64,000 nucleotides of DNA from Bacteriovoracaceae bacterium UBA6153 (GTDB lineage Bacteria; Bdellovibrionota; Bacteriovoracia; Bacteriovoracales; Bacteriovoracaceae), in contig DIUR01000001.1 in NCBI GenBank assembly GCA_002428265.1, forward strand, positions 62,001 to 126,000, read 5' to 3'. Shown one piece after another: positions 43,636-51,544 of this stretch. The first letter of the stretch is position 1; each line of letters begins with the position of its first letter. Both the position numbers and the translations under genes were made by a program. The notes under the pieces were generated by a model that searched no databases, was not told where the DNA came from, and saw only the letters and a list, made by a program, of their open reading frames with translations.

Positions 43636-44319
43636 ATGAAAATTGCATTACTTGGAAAAGGAAAAACTGGTGGGAAAGTTTTAGAGCAATTAATTGCCGA
43701 AAACATCCCTCATACAGTTTTTGATTCAAAAAATCCTCCAACTCTAGAATCTCTTAAAGGCCACGACGTGGTGATTTCATTTTATTCCGGAGAAGTTTTT
43801 CTAAGCTATCTTCAGGTTTTAATGGATTCAAAAATTCCGGTCGTCACTGGTAGCACAGGCATGAAGTGGCCTGAGAATTTCGATATTCTTTTAAAAGAAA
43901 AAAAGCTTCCATGGATTTATGCAAGTAACTTCAGTCTGGGAATGAACCTGGTTCATCAGATGATTTTGATCATGAAGGAAGCAGGGTCTATTTTAAACGA
44001 TTACAAATTTTCTATGCACGAAGTTCATCACACTAAAAAACTCGACTCTCCTTCGGGCACTGCTTTATCTTGGCAAAAATGGTCGGGCCATGACTTCCCT
44101 ATCACCTCTGAAAGATTAGGTGACACGATAGGAATCCACGAAATAAAATTATCAACTCCAACGGAAGATATTACGTTAAAGCACGAAGTGCACGACAGAA
44201 AAATCTTTGCAGAAGGGGCCATGTTTGCTGCTAAAAAAATATCAACTCTTGCACCAGGCCTGCATCAGTTTCAAGATGTGGTTCAAAGTGAAATCTTAAA
44301 AGGAAAAAAGCATTTATGA
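43636..44319 (+). CDS. dapB: 4-hydroxy-tetrahydrodipicolinate reductase
   Basis: 227 residues, a little short of E. coli DapB (273), with much of the usual N-terminal loop missing. It retains the nucleotide-binding KIALLGKGKTGGKVLEQL, VTGSTGMKWPE, SNFSLGMNLVHQM and the substrate motif MHEVHHTKKLDSPSGTAL with the catalytic His-His-Lys. Reduces the DapA product with NAD(P)H. Its stop overlaps the dapA start by four bases (ATGA), so the two are coupled. Confidence 0.95.
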   Translation: MKIALLGKGKTGGKVLEQLIAENIPHTVFDSKNPPTLESLKGHDVVISFYSGEVFLSYLQVLMDSKIPVVTGSTGMKWPENFDILLKEKKLPWIYASNFSLGMNLVHQMILIMKEAGSILNDYKFSMHEVHHTKKLDSPSGTALSWQKWSGHDFPITSERLGDTIGIHEIKLSTPTEDITLKHEVHDRKIFAEGAMFAAKKISTLAPGLHQFQDVVQSEILKGKKHL

Positions 44320-45209
44320 AAAATCTTAATGATTATCCGCTATGGACGGCCATTGTTACTCCTATGAATACTGATTCATCGGTGGACTACGAAGCCTTTG
44401 AAAAAATCCTTAAAGAGCAAGAAGCAGCAGGTGTTGCTGTTGTTATTTTAGGTTCAACGGGTGAAGCCCTTAACTTAAATAAAGACGAATGCAAAAAAGT
44501 TTTAGAGTTTGGATTAGGTTTAAATTTATCTGTTCCGGTTATGACTGGTATCGGTGGATTCAACCAAAAAGAGACTCTTGAATACGTGACGTATTTAAAT
44601 TCACTTAAAGGCCTTGACGCTTATTTAGTCGTTACTCCCCTTTATGCAAAGCCTGGTGAGTTTGGCCAAACTCAGTGGTTTAAAGCTATACTAGATTTAG
44701 CAGTAAGGCCTTGCATGCTCTACAATGTTCCAGGCAGAACAGGTGTTAAAATGAATTTTAATGCTGTTAAAAACCTAGCCGATCACAAAAATTTTTGGGC
44801 CATCAAAGAAGCTAGTGGCTCAGTTGAAGATTTTAAAAAATATGGTGACGCTGCTCCGAAAGCTCGCATGTACAGCGGTGACGATGGAATGGTGCCGGAC
44901 TTTCAACCACACAAATGTGTGGGATTAGTTTCTGTGGCCGCTAATGCCTGGCCGGTGGAAACTAAAGCTTACGTGCAAAAAACCATTGCTGGTAAATTAA
45001 GTGCAGCTGAAGCCGATCTTTGGAGAGTTTCATGCGATACACTTTTTATCGCAGCTAATCCGGTTCCAGTAAAAAATCTTATGCACGTACAAGGAAAAAT
45101 CAAAACAAATGTTTTGAGAGCTCCTCTTCATCATATGGACCTGGCCGACAACACGCCAGTTCTAGACGCCGATAAAAAAGTTAAACTTTGGTATAAGGAG
45201 AATTTATAA
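44316..45209 (+). CDS. dapA: 4-hydroxy-tetrahydrodipicolinate synthase
   Basis: 297 residues, standard DapA. Condenses pyruvate with aspartate semialdehyde. It shows GSTGEALNLNKDE, VVTPLYAKPG, the tyrosine motif CMLYNVPGRTGVKM and the Schiff-base lysine in WAIKEASGSVEDFKKYG. The protein starts inside the dapB stop and its own stop overlaps the dapD ATG (TAATG), so dapB-dapA-dapD form one translation-coupled unit. Confidence 0.97.
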   Translation: MKNLNDYPLWTAIVTPMNTDSSVDYEAFEKILKEQEAAGVAVVILGSTGEALNLNKDECKKVLEFGLGLNLSVPVMTGIGGFNQKETLEYVTYLNSLKGLDAYLVVTPLYAKPGEFGQTQWFKAILDLAVRPCMLYNVPGRTGVKMNFNAVKNLADHKNFWAIKEASGSVEDFKKYGDAAPKARMYSGDDGMVPDFQPHKCVGLVSVAANAWPVETKAYVQKTIAGKLSAAEADLWRVSCDTLFIAANPVPVKNLMHVQGKIKTNVLRAPLHHMDLADNTPVLDADKKVKLWYKENL

Positions 45210-45961
45210 TGGTTGCAATTACAGAATGGGAAAGAACTCTTAATGATCTTGAGTCAGGAAAAGTTCGCTCTGCTAACTTTGTTGACGGTGTGTGGGTTGC
45301 CAACACTGCTATCAAACAACAAATCCTTGAAGCTTTCAAAGCTGGGATTCTAAAAGAAGAAAACGGCTTCGTTGATAAACACAACCTAATGCCACAAAAC
45401 TTTCGCGCTGAAGACGGCGTTCGCATGGTTCCAGGTGGAACCTCAGTGAGACGTGGAGCTCACGTTGCTCGTGGTGTAATTATTATGCCTCCAAGTTATA
45501 TCAACGTCGGTGCTTTCGTGGACGAAGGTACAATGGTTGACTCACACGTGCTTGTTGGTTCGTGTGCTCAAATTGGAAAGCGCGTTCACTTATCTGCAGC
45601 TGTACAAATTGGTGGTGTTCTTGAGCCGATTGGAGCAAGTCCGGTTGTTATCGAAGATGAAGCATTCATCGGTGCCGGTGCCGTAATCGTTGAAGGAATC
45701 GTGGTTAAGAGACGTGCAGTTATTGCTCCAGGAGTGATCCTTTCAAAAGGTATTCCTGTGTATGATATCGTCAACGGAAGAATGCTCAATAAGGGTGAAC
45801 CTATTCCAGAAAACGCAGTTGTCGTTCCAGGAAATCGTCCGGTAAAATCTGACAATACATACGCCAATGAATTAGGGCTAACTCTTCAGTGCGCGATTAT
45901 TGTTAAGTACCGTGATGAAAAGAGTGAGACATCTCTGGTTCTAGAAGACTTCCTAAGATAG
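45209..45961 (+). CDS. dapD: Tetrahydrodipicolinate N-succinyltransferase
   Basis: 250 residues. A left-handed beta-helix acyltransferase: GVRMVPGGTSVRRGAHVARGVIIMPPSYINVGAFVDEGTMVDSHVLVGSCAQIGKRVHLSAAVQIGGVLEP shows the hexad repeats, and DEAFIGAGAVIVEGIVV continues them. Its presence means the succinylase branch of the diaminopimelate route, so DapE and DapC/ArgD should be elsewhere. It is about 20 residues shorter than E. coli DapD at the N-terminus. The operator-like repeat at 45992-46027 begins 31 bases after its stop and may also end this transcript. Confidence 0.95.
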   Translation: MVAITEWERTLNDLESGKVRSANFVDGVWVANTAIKQQILEAFKAGILKEENGFVDKHNLMPQNFRAEDGVRMVPGGTSVRRGAHVARGVIIMPPSYINVGAFVDEGTMVDSHVLVGSCAQIGKRVHLSAAVQIGGVLEPIGASPVVIEDEAFIGAGAVIVEGIVVKRRAVIAPGVILSKGIPVYDIVNGRMLNKGEPIPENAVVVPGNRPVKSDNTYANELGLTLQCAIIVKYRDEKSETSLVLEDFLR

Positions 45962-45991
45962 CGAATTAATCAAATTTTATCGAATAACAGG

Positions 45992-46027
45992 CAATTGTCA
46001 CAAGAAACCAACCAATTGTGACAATTG
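45992..46027. promoter_or_regulatory. Two TTGTSACAA boxes in a perfect 12-bp inverted repeat
   Basis: 45992-46003 (CAATTGTCACAA) is the exact reverse complement of 46016-46027, spaced by 12 bases. Each arm contains the near-palindrome TTGTCACAA (45995-46003) or TTGTGACAA (46016-46024); their starts are 21 bases apart, two helical turns. It lies 54 bases before the desaturase ATG, so an operator for that gene is the best reading. As RNA it would be a long-stemmed hairpin followed by TTTT and could terminate dapD. Confidence 0.6.
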
Positions 46028-46080
46028 TTTTACAGTTCCCTCGCTCCATAACGGCTATCCTATTAACACAGGAGACGCTT

Positions 46081-47031
46081 ATGAAACCAGAAAGCTTTGA
46101 AATAAATTTAGGAATGGACGAAATCTTTACAGAGAAAGTTTCGGCACCAGCTCCACAAAAAGTTGCAAAACTCGATTGGGTTAATACTATCTTCTTAACG
46201 ACAACGCCGGTTCTCGCTGTTATCTTATCCTGGATTTATTTTAAGAATAATGGTCTTCAGTGGTCGCAGATCGCTTTAGCTGTTGCTTTTTATTTCATCA
46301 CAGGAATTTCTATCACTGGTGGATACCACAGATTAATTTCTCACAGAACTTACAACGCTAATAAATTTGTGAAACTAATGTACCTTCTTTTTGGTGCAGC
46401 GACTTTTCAAAACTCAGCACTAAAATGGTGTTCAGATCACCGTATCCACCACAATCATGTTGATGGTGAAAAAGACCCGTACAATATCAATAAAGGTTTT
46501 TGGTACGCTCACATTGGCTGGATTTTTTATCAAGAAAAAGTTGAGAATCCAAAATACCCAAAAGATCTCTTAAATGACAAACTAGTTATGTGGCAACACA
46601 AAAACTACTGGTGGCTATGTGTAGCGATGGGACTCGTTCTTCCAACTGCTATCGGATACGCACTAGGATCAGCACTTGGCGGCCTTGCCCTATCTGGTTT
46701 TGCCAGAGTGGTATTCGTTCACCACTGTACATTCTTCATCAATTCACTTTGTCACATGGTTGGGACTCGTCCTTACACAGACACGAATACAGCTCGTGAC
46801 AGCGCTTTAATGGCCGTTTTCTCTTACGGAGAAGGATACCATAACTATCATCATTACTTTCCAACAGACTACCGTAACGGGATCCGTTGGTTCCATTATG
46901 ATCCGACAAAGTGGCTGATTAAAGCACTTTCATATATTGGTTGGACTAAAGATTTAAAAAAGACTCCGCAGAAATTAATCAATCAGGCGCAGTTAGAAAT
47001 GAAGATGAAAAAATATCAAAAAGTTGCTTAA
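46081..47031 (+). CDS. Fatty acid delta-9-type desaturase
   Basis: 316 residues from ATG 46081 after CAGGAGACGCTT; an in-frame upstream ATG at 46018 lies within the operator repeat. All three histidine boxes of the membrane di-iron class are present: HRLISHR (H-x4-H), DHRIHHNHVDGEKDPYN (H-x2-HH) and EGYHNYHHYFPTDYRNG (H-x2-HH). Four hydrophobic helices flank them. This is the acyl-CoA/acyl-lipid SCD-like family, which puts a double bond in saturated chains and so tunes membrane fluidity. Regulation by the TTGTSACAA operator is likely. A strong terminator follows. Confidence 0.94.
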   Translation: MKPESFEINLGMDEIFTEKVSAPAPQKVAKLDWVNTIFLTTTPVLAVILSWIYFKNNGLQWSQIALAVAFYFITGISITGGYHRLISHRTYNANKFVKLMYLLFGAATFQNSALKWCSDHRIHHNHVDGEKDPYNINKGFWYAHIGWIFYQEKVENPKYPKDLLNDKLVMWQHKNYWWLCVAMGLVLPTAIGYALGSALGGLALSGFARVVFVHHCTFFINSLCHMVGTRPYTDTNTARDSALMAVFSYGEGYHNYHHYFPTDYRNGIRWFHYDPTKWLIKALSYIGWTKDLKKTPQKLINQAQLEMKMKKYQKVA

Positions 47032-47040
47032 ATATATCTA

Positions 47041-47070
47041 AAAAAAGGCCCTTTAAAGGGCCTTTTTTTT
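47041..47070. terminator. Bidirectional intrinsic terminator
   Basis: GGCCCTTT/AAAGGGCC (47047-47062) is a perfect 16-base palindrome flanked by six A's before and eight T's after, so it terminates from both sides: the desaturase on plus and the coiled-coil gene on minus, whose TAA lies in the T-run. Confidence 0.9.
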
Positions 47071-47506
47071 AGCTTTTAAAAGTAATTAAGGCAGAAATAA
47101 TTCCTATACTTGCAGCAAACATAACTCCAAACCGTACAGTCATTCGTTGCTCTAGATCTTTAATGTCTGATTTAAAATCACTTCGTGATTCAAGCACCGC
47201 TGACTTGATTTCATTTCTAAACTCGTTCATCTCTGACTTGATTTCATTTCTAAACTCGTTCATCTCTGACTTGATTTCATTTTTAAACTCGTTCATCCCA
47301 GACTTGATTTCGTTTTTTAATTCTTTCATTTCATTCTGCACATCCTTGAGGTCAGTTTTAGTCATGAAATAATGTTCTTTAAAATCTGCTTTGGTCGCAA
47401 AATTTTGATCCATAAGGTCCATCCAAAGTTGCACAGACTTTTTCGCCTGCTCGGTAGAAAAACCTACCTTTTCTAGTTCCTCAGTATACCTCAAAACATG
47501 TATCAC
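47069..47506 (-). CDS. Coiled-coil membrane-anchored protein with 11-residue repeats
   Basis: 145 residues. Layout: a short globular N-terminus (MIHVLRYTEELEKVGFSTEQAKKSVQLWMD), a long coiled coil, and one C-terminal membrane helix (VRFGVMFAASIGIISALI). This resembles the DUF1640/CCDC90 type. Within the coil, residues about 58-101 are four near-identical 11-residue units (NEIKSxMNEF-K/R), matching 33-base DNA repeats at 47201-47332. The hendecad period suggests a right-handed coil. Phage and mobile elements often carry this type, but no element is evident here. The function is unknown. Confidence 0.8.
   Translation of the reverse strand: MIHVLRYTEELEKVGFSTEQAKKSVQLWMDLMDQNFATKADFKEHYFMTKTDLKDVQNEMKELKNEIKSGMNEFKNEIKSEMNEFRNEIKSEMNEFRNEIKSAVLESRSDFKSDIKDLEQRMTVRFGVMFAASIGIISALITFKS
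47201..47332. repeat. Four tandem 33-bp repeats in the coiled-coil gene
   Basis: Units begin at 47201, 47234, 47267 and 47300 on the plus strand (TGACTTGATTTCATTTCTAA and so on). The first three differ at one or two bases; the fourth has more changes. They encode the 11-residue coil repeats and could change number by slippage or recombination. Confidence 0.85.
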
Positions 47507-47650
47507 TTAACACCTCCAACATTTTTCTCTAAGTAGTGCTTGAGCATAAGAATTTAAAAAAATCTAAAGGTGTGATATTTCAGGCCGGCCCTATACTTTA
47601 TTTTAAATAATTAAACTCTGACCCAAAGTTTTTATTATCGAAAAGCAATT

Positions 47651-47689
47651 GAAAAAGACCTATTTTTGACAAAAAAATAGGCCTTTTTC
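47651..47689. terminator. Terminator-like hairpin with no gene before it
   Basis: 47651-47667 (GAAAAAGACCTATTTTT) pairs with 47673-47689 with a single A-C mismatch, the arms being A-rich on the left and T-rich on the right. It sits between two divergent transcription units with no open frame in front of it on plus, so it may end a small RNA or insulate nrdBA. Confidence 0.5.
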
Positions 47690-47700
47690 AGTTTACAGAC

Positions 47701-47716
47701 ACAAGATATATGAAGT
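47701..47716. promoter_or_regulatory. Candidate upstream NrdR box (weak)
   Basis: ACAAGATATATGAAGT matches 11 of 16 positions of the NrdR-box pattern ACACWATATATWGTGT. Its centre is 30 bases (about three helical turns) from that of the strong box at 47731-47746, close to the spacing of paired NrdR boxes. Confidence 0.35.
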
Positions 47717-47730
47717 TAAAAGCACTTGTA

Positions 47731-47746
47731 GCACTATATATAGTGG
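47731..47746. promoter_or_regulatory. NrdR box
   Basis: CACTATATATAGTG at 47732-47745 is a perfect palindrome and fits 14 of 16 positions of the NrdR-box pattern. NrdR represses ribonucleotide reductase operons, and nrdBA is the next operon on plus. The unusual point is the distance, about 380 bases before nrdB. Confidence 0.65.
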
Positions 47747-48126
47747 TGTCATTGTCGAAAAATAGCTGTTTTTTATTTAAAAACACTTGGATTTTCTCGA
47801 TGTAAGTTTAAATTAGATGTGAAAAAACAGATTCATAGGACCATTTTTGCCTAGTCTATGTACCTGAAAAAATACGTATTTTATGGATCTCCGAAAAGTG
47901 GTAAAATAAAATTGTCGGCCATTTAAGCCGCGCCACTTTCGAATTAATTAGTTTTTAAATTCTCACGATCTTGTTATCTTTTAGTTATAGAGTGATTTTA
48001 TCAAATCTTTTTAGACGATTTATTGCAGGCAGAACGCCTTCATTAATAAATACGAAAAAATATTTTATTACACTATAAAACACACACACAACGTTACTTT
48101 GAGACATTACATTCAGGAGAATCAAA

Positions 48127-49113
48127 ATGGTAAAGGATGCCAAATCAGCAATCTTAGCTCCAAACGACAATCGTTTCGTGCTATTTCCAATTAAGTACAA
48201 CCAAGTCTGGGAAATGTACAAAAAACACATGGCGGTTTTTTGGACTTCAGAAGAAATCGATCTTGTTCCTGATCTAATCGACTGGGAAACAAAATTAAAT
48301 AACGATGAAAGATATTTCATCTCTCACGTTCTAGCATTCTTCGCTGCAAGCGATGGAATCGTTAACGAGAACCTTGCAATCAGATTTATGAAAGACGTTC
48401 AGATCCCAGAAGCTAGATGCTTTTACGGATTCCAAATCGCTATGGAAAACATCCACAGTGAAACGTATTCACTTCTAATTGATACCTACATCAAAGATGC
48501 AAAAGAAAAAGATAAACTCTTCCACGCAACTGAAAACATGGCGTGTGTAGCGAAAAAAGCGAAGTGGGCCTTAAACTGGATCTCTTCTAAAAAATCATTC
48601 GCACACAGACTTGTTGCTTTTGCAGCAATCGAAGGAATTTTCTTTTCTGGATCATTCTGTTCAATTTACTGGTTGAAGAAAAGAGGACTGATGGCCGGTC
48701 TTTGTACTTCAAATGAGTTCATTTCACGTGACGAAGGTCTTCACTGTCAGTTCGCAGTTCTAATGCACTCTCTTCTTGACATTGAAGAGCAAATTAGCGC
48801 AGAAGAAATTACAGCGATCATCACTGAAGCAGTAGAAATTGAAAAAGAATTTATCCTTGAAGCTCTACCTGTATCACTTATCGGAATGAATGCTGAATCA
48901 ATGTCTCAGTACATTGAGTTCGTAGCAGATCACTGGTTAGTGCAGTTGGGAGCTCCAAAAGCTTACAACACAAAAAACCCGTTTGAATGGATGGAATTGA
49001 TTTCTCTTGAAGGGAAAACAAACTTCTTTGAAAAACGAGTTTCAGAATACCAAAGACCTGGGATTCTCGGCGAAAAACAATCACACACATTCACACTAGA
49101 CGCGGAGTTTTAA
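48127..49113 (+). CDS. nrdB: Ribonucleotide reductase class Ia, beta subunit
   Basis: 328 residues. Houses the di-iron tyrosyl radical. The ligands are in order: Asp in SDGIVNENLA, Glu and His in ENIHSETY with the radical tyrosine seven residues after the Glu, Glu in AIEGIFFSG and Glu/His in SRDEGLHCQF. The radical Tyr is kept, so this is NrdB of class Ia and not the Tyr-less Ic type. The sequence resembles the eukaryote-like branch. ATG 48127 follows AGGAGAATCAAA. nrdA starts one base after the stop, so they are cotranscribed; NrdR boxes lie upstream. Confidence 0.97.
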   Translation: MVKDAKSAILAPNDNRFVLFPIKYNQVWEMYKKHMAVFWTSEEIDLVPDLIDWETKLNNDERYFISHVLAFFAASDGIVNENLAIRFMKDVQIPEARCFYGFQIAMENIHSETYSLLIDTYIKDAKEKDKLFHATENMACVAKKAKWALNWISSKKSFAHRLVAFAAIEGIFFSGSFCSIYWLKKRGLMAGLCTSNEFISRDEGLHCQFAVLMHSLLDIEEQISAEEITAIITEAVEIEKEFILEALPVSLIGMNAESMSQYIEFVADHWLVQLGAPKAYNTKNPFEWMELISLEGKTNFFEKRVSEYQRPGILGEKQSHTFTLDAEF

Positions 49114-49114
49114 G

Positions 49115-51481
49115 ATGTACGTAAACACAAGAAGTGGCGAAAAAGAACCAATTAAGTTCGACAAAATCACGGAAAGAATTGAACAACTTTGTTTTGACCT
49201 AGATCGCAGTTTTATCGATCCAATGAAGATCGCTAAAAAAGTTATCGAAGGAATTTACGACGGAATCACAACAAAAGAACTAGATCAGCTAGCTGCAGAA
49301 ACTGCTGCTTACTTATCTACTCAACACCCTCAATACGCGACACTTGCAGGAAGAATTGCAGTATCAAATCTTCACAAAGAAACTCGCGGATGTTTTTCTG
49401 AAAACATCAAATCAATGTACCATTACCACAATCCGGTAACAGGTGAGTACTCTCCACTGGTTTCAACTGAGCTTTACGAAGCAGTTATGGCCAATGCAGA
49501 AGTATTAGATAAGGCCCTTATTGATAAGCGCGATTTCAACTACGATTACTTCGGATTCAAAACTCTCGAGAAGTCTTACCTTCTTAAGATGAACAACAAA
49601 ATTGTTGAGCGTCCGGGACAAATGCTCATGAGAGTGTCTCTAGGGATTCACATCAACGATATCGAATCAGCTATTAAAACGTATAACTTAATGAGTGAAA
49701 AATATTTCACACATGCTTCACCTACTCTATTTAACTCTGGAACAAATAAAGCTCAGCTTTCTTCTTGTTTCTTGTTAACGATGAAAGACGACTCGATCGA
49801 CGGGATTTACGAAACACTAAAACAAACAGCATTGATTTCTCAATCAGCTGGTGGAATTGGTCTTTCTATCCACAACATCAGAGCAAAAGGAACTTTCATT
49901 AAAGGAACTAACGGAACTTCTAACGGTATCGTTCCAATGCTTAAAGTTTTCAACGATACAGCTAGATACGTTGACCAGGGTGGTGGAAAGAGAAAAGGTG
50001 CTTTCGCGGTTTACCTTGAGCCATGGCATGCTGACGTTTTCGACTTCCTTGAGATGAAGAAAAACACAGGTAAAGATGAGCAACGTGCAAGAGATCTCTT
50101 CTACGCTCTTTGGATCCCGGATCTATTCATGAAGCGTGTTGAAGAAGATGGAATGTGGTCACTATTTTGTCCACACGAAGCTCCAGGTCTATCTGATTGT
50201 TCAGGTAAAAAATTCGAAGAACTTTATAGATCTTATGAAGAAAGAGGCCTAGCTAAGAAAACTATCAGAGCTCAAGATCTTTGGTTTGCGGTTTTAGAAT
50301 CACAAATCGAAACTGGCTCGCCTTATATGCTTTACAAAGATGCAGCTAACGAAAAATCAAACCAAAAAAATCTTGGGACGATCAAGTCATCTAACCTTTG
50401 TACAGAAATCCTTGAGTACACTGCTCCAGATGAAGTTGCTGTTTGTAACTTAGCTTCTGTTGCTCTTAACAGATTCGTTGATACAGCAGGTGATAAACCA
50501 TTCTACGATCACAAAAAATTGTATGATGTTGTTTATCAAATGACGGTTAACTTAAACCGCATTATCGATATCAACTACTACCCTGTTATTGAAGCAAAAA
50601 ACTCGAACATGAGACACCGTCCAATCGGTCTTGGTGTTCAAGGACTAGCAGACGCGTTCTTTGAAATGAGACTTCCTTTCGAGTCGAAAGAAGCTCTTAA
50701 ATTAAATAACGATATTTTCGAGACGATCTACTTTGCAGCTGTGACAGCTTCAAAAGATTTGGCGGCAAAACACGGCCCATACCAGACGTATAAAGGCTCA
50801 CCAGTGTCTGAAGGAATTTTACAGTTCGACATGTGGGGAGTGACTCCAGACAGCGGTAACTGGGACTGGAAGGCCTTAAAATCTGAAATTGCTAACTACG
50901 GTGTGAGAAACTCGCTTCTTGTTGCTCCAATGCCAACAGCTTCGACATCTCAGATCCTAGGAAACAACGAGTGTTTCGAGCCGATCACTTCAAACATTTA
51001 TGTTAGACGTGTTCTTTCTGGAGAGTTTGCTGTTGTTAACAGATACCTGGTTAATGATTTAATTAAGCTTGGAATCTGGAATGATCAAATGAGAAACGAA
51101 ATCATTGCAAACAATGGTTCAGTTCAAAATGTGAACTCAATTCCTGATGAAGTTAAAGCTCTGTACAAAACGATCTGGGAAATTAAGCAAAAGGCCGTTG
51201 TTGATATGTCAGCAGGGCGTGGACCTTATATCGACCAAGGCCAGTCACTAAACGTTTTCATGGAAGACCCTAACTTTGGAAAACTTTCTTCAATGCACTT
51301 TTATGCATGGAAGTCAGGTCTAAAAACTGGGATGTACTACCTGAGGACAAGAGCCGCAGTAAACGCTGTTCAGTTCACAGTTAAAAACGATGCTCCAGTT
51401 GTAAAGACTCAAGAAGAGCAAATGGCAGCAATGGTTTGTTCAATCGACAATCCAGAAGATTGTGTAATGTGCGGGTCTTAG
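49115..51481 (+). CDS. nrdA: Ribonucleotide reductase class Ia, alpha subunit
   Basis: 788 residues. Reduces ribonucleoside diphosphates. An N-terminal ATP-cone (RSGEKEPIKFDKITERIEQLCFDL) provides allosteric activity control. The active-site cysteines are in SSCFLLTM, NLCTEIL and CNLASVAL. The radical-transfer tyrosine pair lies in HFYAWKSGLKTGMYYLRTRAA, and the C-terminal redox pair is CVMCGS, which thioredoxin or glutaredoxin reduces. The order nrdB before nrdA is the reverse of E. coli. A strong terminator follows at 51511-51541. Confidence 0.98.
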   Translation: MYVNTRSGEKEPIKFDKITERIEQLCFDLDRSFIDPMKIAKKVIEGIYDGITTKELDQLAAETAAYLSTQHPQYATLAGRIAVSNLHKETRGCFSENIKSMYHYHNPVTGEYSPLVSTELYEAVMANAEVLDKALIDKRDFNYDYFGFKTLEKSYLLKMNNKIVERPGQMLMRVSLGIHINDIESAIKTYNLMSEKYFTHASPTLFNSGTNKAQLSSCFLLTMKDDSIDGIYETLKQTALISQSAGGIGLSIHNIRAKGTFIKGTNGTSNGIVPMLKVFNDTARYVDQGGGKRKGAFAVYLEPWHADVFDFLEMKKNTGKDEQRARDLFYALWIPDLFMKRVEEDGMWSLFCPHEAPGLSDCSGKKFEELYRSYEERGLAKKTIRAQDLWFAVLESQIETGSPYMLYKDAANEKSNQKNLGTIKSSNLCTEILEYTAPDEVAVCNLASVALNRFVDTAGDKPFYDHKKLYDVVYQMTVNLNRIIDINYYPVIEAKNSNMRHRPIGLGVQGLADAFFEMRLPFESKEALKLNNDIFETIYFAAVTASKDLAAKHGPYQTYKGSPVSEGILQFDMWGVTPDSGNWDWKALKSEIANYGVRNSLLVAPMPTASTSQILGNNECFEPITSNIYVRRVLSGEFAVVNRYLVNDLIKLGIWNDQMRNEIIANNGSVQNVNSIPDEVKALYKTIWEIKQKAVVDMSAGRGPYIDQGQSLNVFMEDPNFGKLSSMHFYAWKSGLKTGMYYLRTRAAVNAVQFTVKNDAPVVKTQEEQMAAMVCSIDNPEDCVMCGS

Positions 51482-51510
51482 TTTTTAGAAATTAAAATTA
51501 AGTTGAAATA

Positions 51511-51541
51511 AAAAAGGCCGGAAGAAATTCCGGCCTTTTTT
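51511..51541. terminator. Intrinsic terminator between nrdA and the GLUG lipoprotein
   Basis: AAAAAGGCCGG (51511-51521) pairs perfectly with CCGGCCTTTTT (51530-51540), eight-base loop, and T's extend beyond. The A and T tracts make it work in both directions for the convergent genes nrdA and 51545-55243. Confidence 0.9.
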
Positions 51542-51544
51542 ATT

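Larger units (their letters stand above)
47507..48126. other. 620-base regulatory region upstream of nrdBA
   Basis: No gene is seen here. It holds the promoter of the coiled-coil gene, a terminator-like hairpin (47651-47689), two NrdR-box-like palindromes (47701-47716, 47731-47746) and then about 380 bases before nrdB. Near 48070 there is ACACTATA, a perfect NrdR half-site overlapping a TATAAA that could be a proximal -10. I found no open frame longer than about 20 codons with a ribosome-binding site and no tRNA fold. Confidence 0.55.

Noticed and set aside
47985..48320. Minus-strand open frame across the nrdB start
   Set aside because: Shadow of nrdB and its leader; nrdB is a certain gene with a good ribosome-binding site.
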